From Pseudomonas marvdashtae (lineage in GTDB: Bacteria > Pseudomonadota > Gammaproteobacteria > Pseudomonadales > Pseudomonadaceae), in NCBI RefSeq assembly GCF_014268655.2, contig NZ_JABWQX020000001.1:1208001-1272000 (forward strand): 64,000 nt of DNA, in the 5' to 3' direction. The translations under genes were made by a program, and so were the position numbers. Numbering within the stretch: position 1 is the stretch's first letter; every line of letters begins with the position of its first letter. A model generated the notes under the pieces. The model did no database searches. It was given only the letters and a program-made list of their open reading frames with translations, and was not told the origin of the DNA. Below, one piece after another: positions 51,838 to 60,330 of the stretch.

Positions 51838-52238
51838 GATTGACTACCTTTTGTTACTGACCGCAGATGCTCAAAGCCTTGTTTAATGGAAAAACGGGCG
51901 AGACCTGCGGCAAAAGCCGCACGGGGCGACGAAATTAGGGGGAAGGCGCGATATTGACATTAAATGTCGCGTCTTACCAATAGGGCTACGGTTAAAGGGG
52001 ATTTCAGCGAGGTCATGGCAGGACTGCAATGACGTATTTAAAGCCGGTTTCCTGACAGCAGCAGCCCATTTGTACACTGGCGCCGCGGCGCTTGGCAAAC
52101 AAGCCGGACGGGCGTGGGACGATAAACGCTCGGTTTTCGGCTGGCGTGCCTGGATTTCCAGTGTCCATTGTCGGATGTGAGATTTCCTAAACCAAGGGCC
52201 TGGGTTATAAATGAACCCCTATATGCAGGAGCCCCGAA
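51838..52238. other. Divergent promoter region, argF / hypothetical gene
   Basis: About 400 bases with both promoters. Besides the ArgR site listed below, I can only point to AT-rich GATATTGACATTAAATGTCG and the ribosome binding site GCAGGAG at about 52225-52231 for the rightward gene. No gene seen. Confidence 0.45.
51965..51985. promoter_or_regulatory. Candidate ArgR binding half-site of argF
   Basis: TGTCGC-GTCTTACC-AA followed by five bases, an exact match to the Pseudomonas ArgR half-site TGTCGC-N8-AA-N5, 128 bases upstream of argF. It overlaps a perfect GACATT-A-AATGTC palindrome (51956-51968). P. aeruginosa argF is known to be repressed by ArgR through such sites. A second half-site is not clear. 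Confidence 0.55.
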
Positions 52239-52526
52239 ATGGATTCGAAAGAGCGACAACTGATGGAATTGCTGGGGCTGACGGCGCGCTCCCTGACGCA
52301 CCTGACCGCTTCGGTGACGTCCATGTCATTCGAGTTGTTGCGCAGCGACGACGAAGTGACCAAGGCCGCGGGTCGTCGGATGATTGATCGCATGGCCACT
52401 ATCAGCAGCGGACTTGACGAGCATTGGCGCTTGATTGGCGAATTGACGGGCGTACCCATTTCCCATGAGGAAGTGGAGACCATCGAGGAAATCCAGTTGC
52501 TGGCGCCGCCTCCCGAGCAGCCCTGA
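52239..52526 (+). CDS. Hypothetical small alpha-helical protein
   Basis: Protein of 95 residues which I do not recognise. Mostly helical, with MDSKERQLMELLGLTARSLTHLTASVTSMSFELLRSDDEVTKAAGRRMIDRMATISSGLDEHW and an acidic end. No signal peptide, Cys pair or membrane segment. AGGAG lies upstream of the ATG. It stands between argF (divergent) and the molybdopterin oxidoreductase (123 bases downstream, same strand), and may share a promoter with it. Confidence 0.65.
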   Translation: MDSKERQLMELLGLTARSLTHLTASVTSMSFELLRSDDEVTKAAGRRMIDRMATISSGLDEHWRLIGELTGVPISHEEVETIEEIQLLAPPPEQP

Positions 52527-52649
52527 AATCGGCTGGCCTGATGCCCGCCGATTCACAGGACGAACGTCGCTGGCGCGGTAGGGGATCACGGGCCATAGTT
52601 TTGTTCCCGCGGCCGAAAGCGGCCGCTACGAATAAAACAGAGACTGGCC

Positions 52650-54758
52650 ATGACCAAGACTCTTCATCACCGTGCGTGCCATCTGTGTGAGGCCATCTGT
52701 GGCCTGACGCTCGAAACCACCGAAACTGAAGGCCAGGGCCTGGCGATAACCTCGATCAAAGGTGATCCGCTGGACAGTTTCAGCCGTGGGCACATCTGCC
52801 CAAAGGCAGTCGCGCTGCAGGATATCCAGAACGATCCGGACCGGTTGCGCCAGCCCATGCGGCGGATGGGCAGCGAATGGCAACCCATCGCCTGGGAGGA
52901 TGCGTTCGCGTTGGTGGCCGAACGCCTGGCAAGCATCCAGGAACGCCACGGTCAGAACGCGGTGGGCGTTTATCAGGGCAACCCCAGCGTGCATAACTAT
53001 GGGCTGATGACCCACAGCAACTATTTCCTCGGTCTGCTGAAAACCCGTAGCCGCTTCTCGGCGACCTCGGTGGATCAACTGCCCCATCACCTGACCAGCC
53101 ACTTGATGTACGGCCACGGCCTCTTATTGCCAATTCCGGACATTGACCACACCGACTTCATGCTGATCCTGGGGGGCAATCCCCTGGCCTCCAATGGCAG
53201 CATCATGACCGTGCCGGACGTGGAGAAGCGCCTCAAGGCGATCCAGGCCCGGGGCGGCAAGGTGGTGGTCGTTGATCCACGGCGCAGCGAGACCGCGGCC
53301 ATTGCCGACCAGCATGTCTTCGTACGCCCCGGTGGTGATGCTGCGTTGCTGTTTGGCTTGCTCAACACGCTCTTCAGCGAAGGCCTGGCTCGTGACGGTC
53401 ATTTGCCGGTGGATGGCCTCGAAGAGGTGCGCCAGGTCGTTGCAAGCTTTACCGCGGAGGCAATGAGCCCGCTTTGTGCGATTCCGGCGGCGCAGATCCG
53501 TCAACTGGCCCGTGATTTCGCTGCCGCGCCGTCAGCGGTGTGCTACGGGCGGATGGGCGTGTCGACCCAGGCTTTCGGCACGCTGTGCCACTGGCTGATC
53601 CAGCTGATCAATCTGGTGACCGGCAATCTGGACCGAGTGGGCGGGGCGCTGTGCACCGAGCCGGCGGTGGATCTGGTGGCGACCACCTCGGGCGGGCACT
53701 TCAATCGCTGGCAAAGTCGGGTTTCCGGGCGTCCCGAATACGCAGGCGAGCTGCCGGTGTCGGCCCTCGCCGAAGAAATGCTCACCGAGGGCGAAGGGCA
53801 GATCCGTGCGCTGGTCACCGTGGCGGGTAATCCGGTGCTGTCCACGCCCAACGGACGGCAGCTGGAGCAGGCGCTGGATGGCCTTGAGTTCATGGTCAGT
53901 ATCGATCTGTACATCAACGAGACCACTCGCTATGCCGACCTGATCCTGCCGTCGACCTCAGCCCTGGAAAACGATCACTACGACACCACATTCAATCTGT
54001 TCGCGGTGCGCAACGTCAGCCGTTTCAACCGGGCGATCCTGCCCAAGCCTGAGGGGGCGCTGCATGACTGGGAAATCTTCGTCGGCCTGGCCAAAGCCTT
54101 TGCGGCCCGGACCGGCAAGGAACTCAAGCCGACCATGCCGCCGGCACAGATGATCGATTTCGGCCTGCGGGCAGGTGCGTATGGGGATGCATCGCCGCAC
54201 AAGCTGTCTCTGGCGACCCTGTTTGATCATCCTCACGGCATTGACCTCGGTGCGCTCAAACCCAATCTCAGCGCAAGGCTGAAAACTGAAAATGGTCGGG
54301 TGCAGGCCGCGCCCGCGGTGATCCTCGCCGACCTGGCGCGCTTCGCCGCGTTGCGAGCGCCGGCGGTGGATGAGCTGCTGATGATTGGCCGTCGCCATGT
54401 GCGCAGCAACAATTCGTGGATGCATAACTTTCATCGGCTGGTGAAAGGCAAGCCGCGGCATCAGTTGCTGATGCATCCCGATGACCTGGCGAGCCGGGGT
54501 CTTGTCGATGGGCAGCGGGTCAAGGTCAGTTCGCGAGTAGGGTTGATCGAAGTGGAGGTGCAGGGCAGCCTGGACATGATGAAAGGCGTGGTCAGTCTTC
54601 CTCATGGCTGGGGCCATGCCCGTCCGGGTGTGCAGATGACCATTGCTAGCGCGCAGCCGGGTTCCAGTGCCAATGACTTGACCGATGAATGCCAACTCGA
54701 TGAATTGTCCGGCAACGCGGCGCTTAACGGGGTTCCGGTGAAGGTGGCGGCTGCGTAG
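52650..54758 (+). CDS. Molybdopterin oxidoreductase, formate dehydrogenase-like
   Basis: Cytoplasmic molybdenum/bis-MGD enzyme of 702 residues. N-terminal [4Fe-4S] site CHLCEAICG (Cys10, Cys13, Cys17) with the fourth Cys in GHICPKAVAL; MGD-binding central domains with VSIDLYINETTRYADLILPSTSALE; C-terminal MGD-binding domain with RRHVRSNNSWMHN and HPDDLASRGLVDGQRVKVSSRVG. No Tat signal, no selenocysteine codon. No partner subunit or cofactor gene is near; substrate unknown. Confidence 0.88.
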   Translation: MTKTLHHRACHLCEAICGLTLETTETEGQGLAITSIKGDPLDSFSRGHICPKAVALQDIQNDPDRLRQPMRRMGSEWQPIAWEDAFALVAERLASIQERHGQNAVGVYQGNPSVHNYGLMTHSNYFLGLLKTRSRFSATSVDQLPHHLTSHLMYGHGLLLPIPDIDHTDFMLILGGNPLASNGSIMTVPDVEKRLKAIQARGGKVVVVDPRRSETAAIADQHVFVRPGGDAALLFGLLNTLFSEGLARDGHLPVDGLEEVRQVVASFTAEAMSPLCAIPAAQIRQLARDFAAAPSAVCYGRMGVSTQAFGTLCHWLIQLINLVTGNLDRVGGALCTEPAVDLVATTSGGHFNRWQSRVSGRPEYAGELPVSALAEEMLTEGEGQIRALVTVAGNPVLSTPNGRQLEQALDGLEFMVSIDLYINETTRYADLILPSTSALENDHYDTTFNLFAVRNVSRFNRAILPKPEGALHDWEIFVGLAKAFAARTGKELKPTMPPAQMIDFGLRAGAYGDASPHKLSLATLFDHPHGIDLGALKPNLSARLKTENGRVQAAPAVILADLARFAALRAPAVDELLMIGRRHVRSNNSWMHNFHRLVKGKPRHQLLMHPDDLASRGLVDGQRVKVSSRVGLIEVEVQGSLDMMKGVVSLPHGWGHARPGVQMTIASAQPGSSANDLTDECQLDELSGNAALNGVPVKVAAA

Positions 54759-54857
54759 AATTGTCTCTGGGGCGGACCGAGCAGGGAGCTCGGCTTTCCG
54801 TTACAATGCGCCACCGTGTCGACATCTGAAGTCGCAAAGTTTAAGCCGAGGTGCTCC

Positions 54858-55199
54858 GTGGATATCATCGAAACGATCAAAGACCAGATTGCCAACAACA
54901 CCATCCTGCTCTACATGAAAGGCTCGCCGAATGCGCCTCAGTGCGGCTTCTCGGCCAAGGCTGCCCAGGCGGTGATGGCGTGTGGCGAGAAGTTTGCCTA
55001 CGTGGACATCCTGCAGAACCCGGAAATCCGCGCCAACCTGCCCAAGTACGCCAACTGGCCAACCTTCCCACAATTGTGGGTTGGCGGTGAACTGGTCGGC
55101 GGCAGCGACATCATGACCGAGATGGCGGCTGACGGTTCGTTGCAGTCCACGATCAAGGCTGCTGTAGAAGCGGCAGCGGCGAACAAGACCGAAGCTTGA
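54858..55199 (+). CDS. grxD: Monothiol glutaredoxin Grx4 (GrxD)
   Basis: Protein of 113 residues with active site CGFS (NAPQCGFSAKA, about residue 30), which binds a [2Fe-2S] cluster with glutathione and BolA and delivers it to target proteins. YANWPTFPQLWVGGELVGGSDI is typical. GTG at 54858 (MDIIETIKDQIA) is preceded by CGAGGTG; an in-frame ATG at 54816 would add 14 unmatched residues. Next to iron genes bfr and bfd. Confidence 0.95.
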   Translation: MDIIETIKDQIANNTILLYMKGSPNAPQCGFSAKAAQAVMACGEKFAYVDILQNPEIRANLPKYANWPTFPQLWVGGELVGGSDIMTEMAADGSLQSTIKAAVEAAAANKTEA

Positions 55200-55236
55200 T
55201 CCACAGGATTTAAGTGAGCCTGGAAATCCAGGCAAC

Positions 55237-55274
55237 AAAAAGCCCCGCTCCTCGAAAGAGGGCGGGGCTTTTTT
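55237..55274. terminator. Bidirectional terminator, grxD / bfr
   Basis: Stem AAAAAGCCCCGCTC paired with GGGCGGGGCTTTTTT around CTCGAAAGAG between convergent grxD and bfr. A- and T-runs on both sides make it work in both directions. Confidence 0.88.
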
Positions 55275-55295
55275 GTGGCGTGCTTTCGGCGAAGC

Positions 55296-55769
55296 TTATT
55301 CTTCGCCCATCTGCGATTGCAGGTAGTTCTCAAGACCGATCTTGTCGATCAGGCCCAACTGGGTTTCCAGCCAGTCGATGTGTTCTTCTTCGGATTCGAG
55401 AATGTCCTCGAGCAGTTCGCGGCTGCCGAAGTCGCCGACGGTTTCGCAATGGGCGATGGCGGCTTTCAGGTCGGCGTGGCCGGTGCGTTCGATGCGCAGG
55501 TCGCACTCAAGCATTTCGCGGGTGTGTTCACCGATGTGCAGCTTGCCCAAGTCCTGGACGTTCGGCAGGCCTTCGAGGAACAGGATGCGCTTGATCAGCT
55601 TGTCCGCGTGTTTCATCTCGTCGATGGATTCGTGGTACTCGTGCTTGCCCAGCTTGTTCAGGCCCCAATCTTCATACATGCGTGCGTGCAGGAAGTATTG
55701 ATTGATCGCGACCAGCTCATTGGCGAGGATCTTGTTGAGATGCTGGATGACTGTGATGTCGCCTTTCAT
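55296..55769 (-). CDS. bfr: Bacterioferritin
   Basis: Iron-storage protein of 157 residues forming a 24-subunit shell with heme at the dimer interfaces. Heme ligand Met52; ferroxidase residues Glu18, Glu51, His54, Glu94, Glu127, His130 are all present. It corresponds to BfrB of P. aeruginosa. ATG at 55769 ([12 protein letters not shown]). Upstream is bfd on the same strand, 199 bases away with its own terminator between; Bfd protein is the electron donor that frees its iron. Confidence 0.96.
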   Translation of the reverse strand: MKGDITVIQHLNKILANELVAINQYFLHARMYEDWGLNKLGKHEYHESIDEMKHADKLIKRILFLEGLPNVQDLGKLHIGEHTREMLECDLRIERTGHADLKAAIAHCETVGDFGSRELLEDILESEEEHIDWLETQLGLIDKIGLENYLQSQMGEE

Positions 55770-55925
55770 GGTGAGGGCCTGCCCTGTAATAGCTGTGTAT
55801 AAGGCAGAGTTTGAGCCGCGCATTTGCGAGTGTCAAACCTAAGTTATTGAATAATAAATGAAAATTAATCGGAATAAGAATGTTTGTGTTCCGCGTCTGG
55901 AAGCTAAGCAATTGATTTACAGGCA

Positions 55926-55953
55926 TAAAAAAACCGGACATTGAGTCCGGTTC
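55926..55953 (-). terminator. Intrinsic terminator after bfd
   Basis: On the minus strand AACCGGAC-TCAAT-GTCCGGTT followed by T6, 16 bases beyond the bfd stop. It shows that bfd and bfr are separate transcripts. Confidence 0.85.
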
Positions 55954-55968
55954 TTCAAAAAGCTGGAT

Positions 55969-56187
55969 TTATGCGGCAGTAAATTCTACCGGATAAGGGA
56001 TCGAGGCCTGGGCGGTCTGCACTTTGGCGAGGGTTTCACGCACCACTTCCTTGGCAAGGCAGGCGCATTTACCGCATTGGCTGGCTACGCCGGTGGCCTG
56101 GCGGACTTCGCGGTAGCTGCAGCAACCTTCATAGATCGCTTCGCGGATTTGTCCGTCGGTGACGCCGGTGCAGAGGCATACATACAT
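55969..56187 (-). CDS. bfd: Bacterioferritin-associated ferredoxin Bfd
   Basis: Small [2Fe-2S] ferredoxin of 72 residues that binds Bfr and reduces its stored iron for release. Cluster cysteines Cys4, Cys6, Cys38 and Cys41 (MYVCLCTG and QCGKC); Cys43 follows. ATG at 56187. A Fur-like box lies 48 bases upstream, fitting induction under low iron. Confidence 0.95.
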   Translation of the reverse strand: MYVCLCTGVTDGQIREAIYEGCCSYREVRQATGVASQCGKCACLAKEVVRETLAKVQTAQASIPYPVEFTAA

Positions 56188-56234
56188 AAGTGAGAACCGT
56201 CGCTGGTTGTGACTCAATTGAGACGGATCTTAAT

Positions 56235-56253
56235 GTTAACGAGAATGATTGTC
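56235..56253 (-). promoter_or_regulatory. Candidate Fur box of bfd
   Basis: GTTAACGAGAATGATTGTC matches 14 of 19 positions of the Fur consensus GATAATGATAATCATTATC. Bfd is induced by iron starvation in P. aeruginosa, so a Fur site here is expected. Confidence 0.65.
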
Positions 56254-56491
56254 AAAGTGGTTTCTAAACCTCTTTGGTCACAATGGCCCCAGGCTGACGA
56301 ACGGTTTGGTGTTGACACGCCGTTAAGTGCCACGGATTTTCGAGGTGACTGAAAAACCGTTGAGGACAGTCCAAATGCGCGGTGTATGATGGTCGGTCCT
56401 TGCAAAGCGGGTTCGTGTCACAGGGCTGTCGCCTGAGGGTGGCAGGCTGGCACGAACTCTGTTTTCACGTTACTACACCAGGAGATATCCA
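56254..56491. other. Promoter region of the peroxiredoxin gene
   Basis: 240 bases before the peroxiredoxin ATG at 56492. TTGAGG (56360-56365) and TATGAT (56385-56390) could be a promoter but have a long 19-base spacer. A clear AGGAGATATCC ribosome binding site lies before the ATG. No gene or repeat. Confidence 0.4.
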
Positions 56492-57094
56492 ATGAGCGTA
56501 CTCGTAGGCAAACAAGCCCCGGACTTCACCGTTCCTGCCGTCCTCGGCAACGGCGAAATCGTCGACAGCTTCACCCTGTCCTCGGCCATCAAAGGCAAAT
56601 ACGGCCTGGTGTTTTTCTACCCGCTGGACTTCACCTTCGTCTGCCCATCCGAGCTGATCGCACTGGATCACCGCATGGACGATTTCAAGGCGCGCAACGT
56701 TGAAGTGGTCGCTGTTTCGATTGACTCGCACTTCACCCACAACGCCTGGCGCAACACCCCGATCAACAATGGCGGGATCGGCCAAGTGAAGTACACCATG
56801 GCTGCCGACATGAAGCACGAAATCGCCAAGGCCTACGACGTTGAGTCGGAAGGCGGCGTGGCCTTCCGTGGCGCGTTCCTGATCGATGACAAAGGCGTGG
56901 TTCGTTCGCAGATCATCAACGATCTGCCGCTGGGCCGTAACATGGAAGAGCTGATCCGTCTGGTCGACGCCCTGCAATTCCACGAAGAACACGGCGAAGT
57001 CTGCCCAGCCAACTGGAAAAAAGGCGACAAGGGCATGACCGCGTCCCCTGAAGGCGTAGCCGCCTATCTGGGCGAGCACAGCGACAAGCTGTAA
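56492..57094 (+). CDS. Peroxiredoxin (typical 2-Cys)
   Basis: Thiol peroxidase of 200 residues. Peroxidatic Cys51 in DFTFVCPSE and resolving Cys171 in GEVCPANW are both present; C-terminal extension ends EGVAAYLGEHSDKL. Reduces hydrogen peroxide and organic peroxides. Codon use is strongly biased, suggesting a high level. In related pseudomonads it lies between bfd and rnt as here. It is nearer to Prx/TsaA than to AhpC of the ahpCF operon; no ahpF is present. Confidence 0.94.
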   Translation: MSVLVGKQAPDFTVPAVLGNGEIVDSFTLSSAIKGKYGLVFFYPLDFTFVCPSELIALDHRMDDFKARNVEVVAVSIDSHFTHNAWRNTPINNGGIGQVKYTMAADMKHEIAKAYDVESEGGVAFRGAFLIDDKGVVRSQIINDLPLGRNMEELIRLVDALQFHEEHGEVCPANWKKGDKGMTASPEGVAAYLGEHSDKL

Positions 57095-57107
57095 GCGCAC
57101 GCGGCAT

Positions 57108-57140
57108 AAAAAAACCGGCCCTTGATGGGCCGGTTTTTTT
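57108..57140 (+). terminator. Intrinsic terminator after peroxiredoxin gene
   Basis: AACCGGCCC-TTGAT-GGGCCGGTT with T7 at the end, 13 bases after the stop codon. It is a strong terminator. Confidence 0.9.
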
Positions 57141-57160
57141 ATGGGCGGCTGAATACGTAC

Positions 57161-57277
57161 TGTGGCGAGGGGATTTATCCCCGTTGGACTGCGCAGCAGT
57201 CCTCCCGGTTGGCAGGTTTGGGGCCGCTTCGCGACCCAGCGGGGCGGTGCGACGTTTCGCTAAATCCCCTCGCCACA
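57161..57277. repeat. REPIN (inverted REP pair, GTGGCGAGGG family)
   Basis: TGTGGCGAGGGGATTTA at the left end and TAAATCCCCTCGCCACA at the right end, 117 bases in all, with a spacer of imperfect hairpins (GGACTGCGCAGCAGTCC, GGGGCCGCTTCGCGACCC) between. This is a complete REPIN, lying between the peroxiredoxin terminator and rnt. The single palindromes elsewhere in the window are short forms of the same family. Confidence 0.88.
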
Positions 57278-57299
57278 AAGAGCTAAACCTAGCTCTACG

Positions 57300-57977
57300 T
57301 CAGTCGTCGAAGTCCTGCCAGCCACCCATCTCTTTCCAGCGGTTGACGATGCCGCAGAACAGCTCGGCGGTCTTCTCGGTGTCGTAGCGGGCCGAGTGGG
57401 CCTCACGGCCATCGAAATCGATGTCGGCTGCCTGACAGGCCTTGGCCAAGACAGTCTGGCCGTACGCCAGGCCGGCCAGGGTCGCCGTGTCGAAGCTGGA
57501 AAACGGGTGGAATGGGTTGCGCTTCATGTCCAGCCGCGCAACGGCGGCATTGAGAAAGCCCAAGTCAAAGCTGCTGTTGTGCCCCACCAGGATCGCACGC
57601 TTGCAACCGTTGGCTTTCAGCGCCTTGCGCACGCCACGGAAGATGTCGGTCAGCGCGGTTTCCTCGCTGACCGCCATGCGCAGCGGGTGGTCGAGCTTGA
57701 TCCCAGTGAACTCCAGCGCGGCGGCTTCGACGTTGGCGCCTTCGAACGGTTCGACGCGGAAGAAATAGGTGTGGTCAGGGAACACAAAGCCTTTTTCGTC
57801 CATGCCAATGGTCGTCGCGGCGATTTCCAGCAGCGCATCGGTGGCGGAGTTGAAGCCGCCGGTTTCTACGTCGACCACCACCGGCAGATAGCCCCGGAAA
57901 CGAGCGGCCATGGGATGGCGAGCGCCTCCGGAACCAGCATTGCCGTCCAGTTCGTCGTCGAAATGATCTTCACTCAC
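57300..57977 (-). CDS. rnt: Ribonuclease T
   Basis: DEDDh exoribonuclease of 225 residues that trims the 3' ends of tRNAs and other stable RNAs. Catalytic residues: Asp and Glu in [10 protein letters not shown], Asp in [11 protein letters not shown], His and Asp in [14 protein letters not shown]. Starts with GTG at 57977, overlapping the pyrC stop by 4 bases. Confidence 0.95.
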   Translation of the reverse strand: MSEDHFDDELDGNAGSGGARHPMAARFRGYLPVVVDVETGGFNSATDALLEIAATTIGMDEKGFVFPDHTYFFRVEPFEGANVEAAALEFTGIKLDHPLRMAVSEETALTDIFRGVRKALKANGCKRAILVGHNSSFDLGFLNAAVARLDMKRNPFHPFSSFDTATLAGLAYGQTVLAKACQAADIDFDGREAHSARYDTEKTAELFCGIVNRWKEMGGWQDFDD

Positions 57978-59020
57978 GCGTTTTCCTCCAGCAGGCGCCA
58001 GCGCAGTTTTTCACCGGCGCGCAGCGGGATGACAGTCAGCTCGCCAAAGGGCAGGCTGGCGGGGGCGGTCCACTCGTCGCGGACCAGGGTAATACGATCG
58101 GTGTTCACCGGTAGGCCGTAGAAACGCGGGCCGTGCAAGCTGGCGAAACCTTCGAGCTTGTCCAGCGCGTTGCGCTGCTCGAACGCCTCGGCGTACATCT
58201 CGATGGCGGCGTAGGCGGTATAGCACCCGGCGCAACCGCAAGCGGCTTCCTTGGCGTGGCGGGCGTGGGGCGCCGAGTCCGTGCCGAGGAAAAACTTGGC
58301 GCTGCCGCTGGTGGCGGCGTCGAGCAAGGCTTCCTGATGGGTGTTGCGCTTGAGGATCGGCAGGCAATAGAAGTGCGGCCGGATCCCGCCCACCAGCATG
58401 TGGTTGCGGTTGTATAGCAGGTGATGCGCAGTGATCGTGGCGCCGACATTGGCCGGGGCTTCGTTGACGAACTGCACGGCATCGCCGGTGGTGATGTGCT
58501 CGAAGACCACCTTGAGCGTCGGGAAACGCTCCACGACGCGACGCATATGCTCGTCGATGAAGATTTTCTCGCGGTCGAACACATCGACATCGCTGCGAGT
58601 GACTTCACCGTGGATCAGAAGGGGCATCCCGACTTCGGCCATGGCTTCCAGCGCCGGGAAAATCTTGTCGATGCCAGTGACGCCGGAATCCGAGTTGGTG
58701 GTGGCGCCGGCCGGGTACAACTTGGCCGCGTGGACGAAACCACTGGCCTTGGCCTCGCGTATTTCCTCGGGCTGGGTGCGGTCGGTGAGGTAAAGCACCA
58801 TCAGTGGCTCGAAGCGGCTGCCAGCCGGGCGCGCGGCGAGGATGCGCTGGCGATAGCCATCAGCCTCGACAGCGTTACGCACGGGCGGAACCAGGTTAGG
58901 CATGATGATTGCGCGCCCGAAGGTGCGCGCGACATCGGCGACGGTATGGGTCAACACAGCACCATCGCGAAGATGAATATGCCAGTCGTCGGGACGCAGC
59001 AGGGTCAGGCGGTCGGACAT
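57974..59020 (-). CDS. pyrC: Dihydroorotase (class II)
   Basis: Zinc enzyme of 348 residues making dihydroorotate in pyrimidine synthesis. Metal-binding HIHLRDG (about residue 14), carboxylated Lys in [16 protein letters not shown] (about 97), and the catalytic Asp in FLGTDSAPH (about 247). Co-transcribed with rnt. Confidence 0.96.
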   Translation of the reverse strand: MSDRLTLLRPDDWHIHLRDGAVLTHTVADVARTFGRAIIMPNLVPPVRNAVEADGYRQRILAARPAGSRFEPLMVLYLTDRTQPEEIREAKASGFVHAAKLYPAGATTNSDSGVTGIDKIFPALEAMAEVGMPLLIHGEVTRSDVDVFDREKIFIDEHMRRVVERFPTLKVVFEHITTGDAVQFVNEAPANVGATITAHHLLYNRNHMLVGGIRPHFYCLPILKRNTHQEALLDAATSGSAKFFLGTDSAPHARHAKEAACGCAGCYTAYAAIEMYAEAFEQRNALDKLEGFASLHGPRFYGLPVNTDRITLVRDEWTAPASLPFGELTVIPLRAGEKLRWRLLEENA

Positions 59021-59209
59021 TGGGGGGCTTCCAGGCGGGTCAAACTCTGGGGAATGCTACCGGAAAAGACCGATCCGGGCACCCGCTATCAAGTTTTGCC
59101 GCAAGTGACCGATAGCCCCTTCAGGTGTGCCACGATTCCGTGCGGTGTCTCGGATAGGCGTCATGCCACGTGTTTTTCGATTTCCGTATAAATGCCAGTG
59201 GAGCCTCCC

Positions 59210-60202
59210 GTGCGCCAGCGTTATCTAGCCTTGCTCAGTGTGTTTGCCAGCCTTCCCGCGATGGCGCTCACTTTCCAGACCCGTCTGGAGAGCATCGAGT
59301 GGACGGTCGAAGGCGACAAGTTCGAGTGCCGGCTGAGCCAGCCGATCACCGATTTCGGTAGCGGCGAGTTCGTGCGCCGGGCAGGCGAGCAGGCCACGTT
59401 CCGGCTCAAGGCCTATAACCCGATGATGGGTGGCGGCTCCGCGACGTTGCTGGCGGCTGCGGCGCCTTGGCAGCCCGGGCGAGGTGACATCAATCTGGGC
59501 TCGGTCAGGATCGGCAGCGGCGATGTGCTGTTCGACAGCTCCCAGGTACAGGCGGGCCGTCTGATCAGCGGGCTAATGGAGGGTCGTAGCCCTGTGGTCC
59601 GACGCAATACCGAGGACGGCCGGGTATCGGAGGTCCGCTTGTTGCCTGTGCGTTTCAACAAGGCTTTCAGCGATTATCAAGGCTGTGTAGCGAAACTGTT
59701 ACCGAAGAATTTCGAGCAGATCAAGCAAACCCAGATCGGCTTTCCCGGCGAGGGGATCGAGCTCGACGCCCAAGCCAAGGCGCAGTTGCAGGTCATGCTC
59801 GACTTCATCAAGGCTGATCCGAGCGTCAATCATGTCGAACTCGACGGCCATTCCGACAACAGTGGCAACCGTTTGACCAATCGTGAATTGTCGCGCCGCC
59901 GTGCACTGGCCGTCATGGATTTCTTCAAGGCCAACGGTTTCCAGGAATCCCAATTCACCGTACGTTTCCACGGTGAGCGTTATCCCCTCGTGCCTAATAC
60001 CAACGCCGCCAATCGAGCCAAGAACCGGCGCGTGGTTGTGCAGCTGGCGCGTGTGGCGGCGACTCAAGCTCCGACGCCACAGCCGACGACACCGCCAGCG
60101 ACGCCGCCTGCCGCACCGGTAGTGACGCCTGGCAAGGTTCCGGCGCCGGTCGCTCCCACCAAAATTGCAGCCCCCGCTGGGGCAACGGCGCGAACCTCCT
60201 GA
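59210..60202 (+). CDS. motY: Flagellar motor protein MotY (OmpA family)
   Basis: Envelope protein of 330 residues. Signal peptide MRQRYLALLSVFASLPAMA, MotY N-terminal domain (about 20-150) that binds the flagellar basal body, and OmpA-like peptidoglycan-binding domain (about 180-285; VELDGHSDNSGNRLTNRELSRRRALAV). The C-terminal 40 residues are a Pro/Ala/Thr-rich tail. In Pseudomonas MotY works with the MotAB and MotCD stators. GTG at 59210 is preferred because it directly starts the signal peptide and has GGAG 6 bases upstream; ATG at 59192 is the alternative. Confidence 0.9.
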   Translation: MRQRYLALLSVFASLPAMALTFQTRLESIEWTVEGDKFECRLSQPITDFGSGEFVRRAGEQATFRLKAYNPMMGGGSATLLAAAAPWQPGRGDINLGSVRIGSGDVLFDSSQVQAGRLISGLMEGRSPVVRRNTEDGRVSEVRLLPVRFNKAFSDYQGCVAKLLPKNFEQIKQTQIGFPGEGIELDAQAKAQLQVMLDFIKADPSVNHVELDGHSDNSGNRLTNRELSRRRALAVMDFFKANGFQESQFTVRFHGERYPLVPNTNAANRAKNRRVVVQLARVAATQAPTPQPTTPPATPPAAPVVTPGKVPAPVAPTKIAAPAGATARTS

Positions 60203-60330
60203 TCCTGCCCTGATCGTCGCGCGCTCGACATAATCTGTCGCTTCGTCGTCATAAGCTGTCGCGCCCCTGTAAATTATTCGCGCTGGACGTTAGACTTCCC
60301 GGCTTTCCGTACAACCCGTGGAGTGATGGC

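Noticed and set aside
52650..54758. Selenocysteine formate dehydrogenase
   Set aside because: No in-frame TGA is present and no selenocysteine insertion element is seen; the enzyme is only formate dehydrogenase-like.
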